Assembly: GCA_013362835.1 (NCBI GenBank)
Contig: JABFVJ010000051.1
Span: 1-16,282 of the forward strand
DNA: 16,282 nt
Origin: Nonomuraea sp.
Lineage (GTDB): Bacteria; Actinomycetota; Actinomycetes; Streptosporangiales; Streptosporangiaceae
Reading direction: 5' to 3'
The notes below the pieces were generated by a model. That model was not told the DNA's origin. It saw nothing but the letters and a program-made list of their open reading frames with translations, and ran no database searches. The position numbers were made by a program, and so were the translations under genes. Positions 16,098 through 16,282 of the stretch are shown piece by piece; the stretch's first letter is position 1, and each line of letters begins with the position of its first letter.

Positions 16098-16282
16098 GTG
16101 GCTGGCCGGATCCGTGATGTCGACATCGCGCTCGTACGCGAGCGTTCACCCATCGCCGACGTGATCGGCGAGCACATCCAGTTGCGCAACGCCGGAGGGG
16201 GCAACCTCAAGGGCCTGTGCCCCTTCCACGACGAGAAGAGCCCCTCCTTCAACGTCACCCCCGAGCGCGGAATGTACTTCTG
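16098..16282 (+). CDS. dnaG: DNA primase, N-terminal fragment
   Basis: The first 61 codons of bacterial primase, cut by the right edge. The protein starts [16 protein letters not shown] and continues with the DnaG zinc-binding domain: V-I-G-E-H-I-Q-L-R (22-30), then [13 protein letters not shown] (39-51), with Cys41 and His44 as the first two zinc ligands. The sequence stops at M-Y-F plus TG, where the family's next zinc Cys is expected. DnaG makes the RNA primers for replication. The GTG start is chosen from the TAGACT box just upstream and the normal family N-terminus. Confidence 0.95.
   Translation, partial: MAGRIRDVDIALVRERSPIADVIGEHIQLRNAGGGNLKGLCPFHDEKSPSFNVTPERGMYF

Overview
The window is G+C-rich actinobacterial chromosome. 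Its codons are biased to G or C at the third position, several genes look leaderless, and it carries housekeeping genes (zur with a znu operon, single-chain glycyl-tRNA synthetase, pyruvate phosphate dikinase, dGTPase and the start of DNA primase) in an arrangement typical of filamentous actinomycetes. The protein sequences suggest Streptosporangiales (a Nonomuraea-like organism). That placement is an impression from the sequences, not a database result. I see no tRNA, rRNA, insertion sequence, phage gene or CRISPR array. This is core chromosome, not an obvious island.

Layout. (1) 1-1092: the first 34 codons of a minus-strand CGNR-type zinc-finger regulator, divergent from an EamA/DMT-type exporter. 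(2) 1032-4022: a minus-strand zinc operon, znuA-znuC-znuB-zur. All three junctions are ATGA overlaps. A near-perfect Zur box lies on the -35 element of the znuA promoter, so the repressor gene is under its own operator. (3) 4042-4731: a small membrane protein gene and an antibiotic-biosynthesis-monooxygenase-fold gene, divergent, each with TAGGCT six bases before a GTG start. (4) 4827-6256: glyS and its terminator. (5) 6264-8122 (minus): a stand-alone cytochrome b of the QcrB type, followed by a lipoprotein with a septum-formation-like domain. (6) 8123-8352: an AT-rich divergent regulatory region with two overlapping perfect palindromes between the cytochrome b and ppdK promoters. (7) 8353-10989: ppdK. 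(8) 11020-12513 (minus): an M48-type membrane metallopeptidase whose stop codon lies inside the shared bidirectional terminator. (9) 12594-15038: dgt and an FAD/NAD-dependent oxidoreductase. (10) 14998-15888 (minus): an M23/LytM-fold lipoprotein with degraded catalytic motifs. (11) 16098-16282: the 5' end of dnaG, cut by the window edge.

How the genes work together. The znu-zur block is a self-contained zinc homeostasis circuit of high-affinity uptake plus its sensor. dgt (dNTP pool control) and dnaG (replication priming) are commonly close in actinobacteria and here are separated by two unrelated genes. The ppdK/cytochrome b pair is divergent around one shared operator, which suggests joint control of PEP/pyruvate flux and a respiratory or redox membrane protein. 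This region is the least explained part of the window. I found no clear new defence, secretion or biosynthetic system. The points most worth checking are the tandem palindromic operator, the loss of the acidic Qo-site residue in the orphan cytochrome b, and the catalytically degraded LytM lipoprotein.
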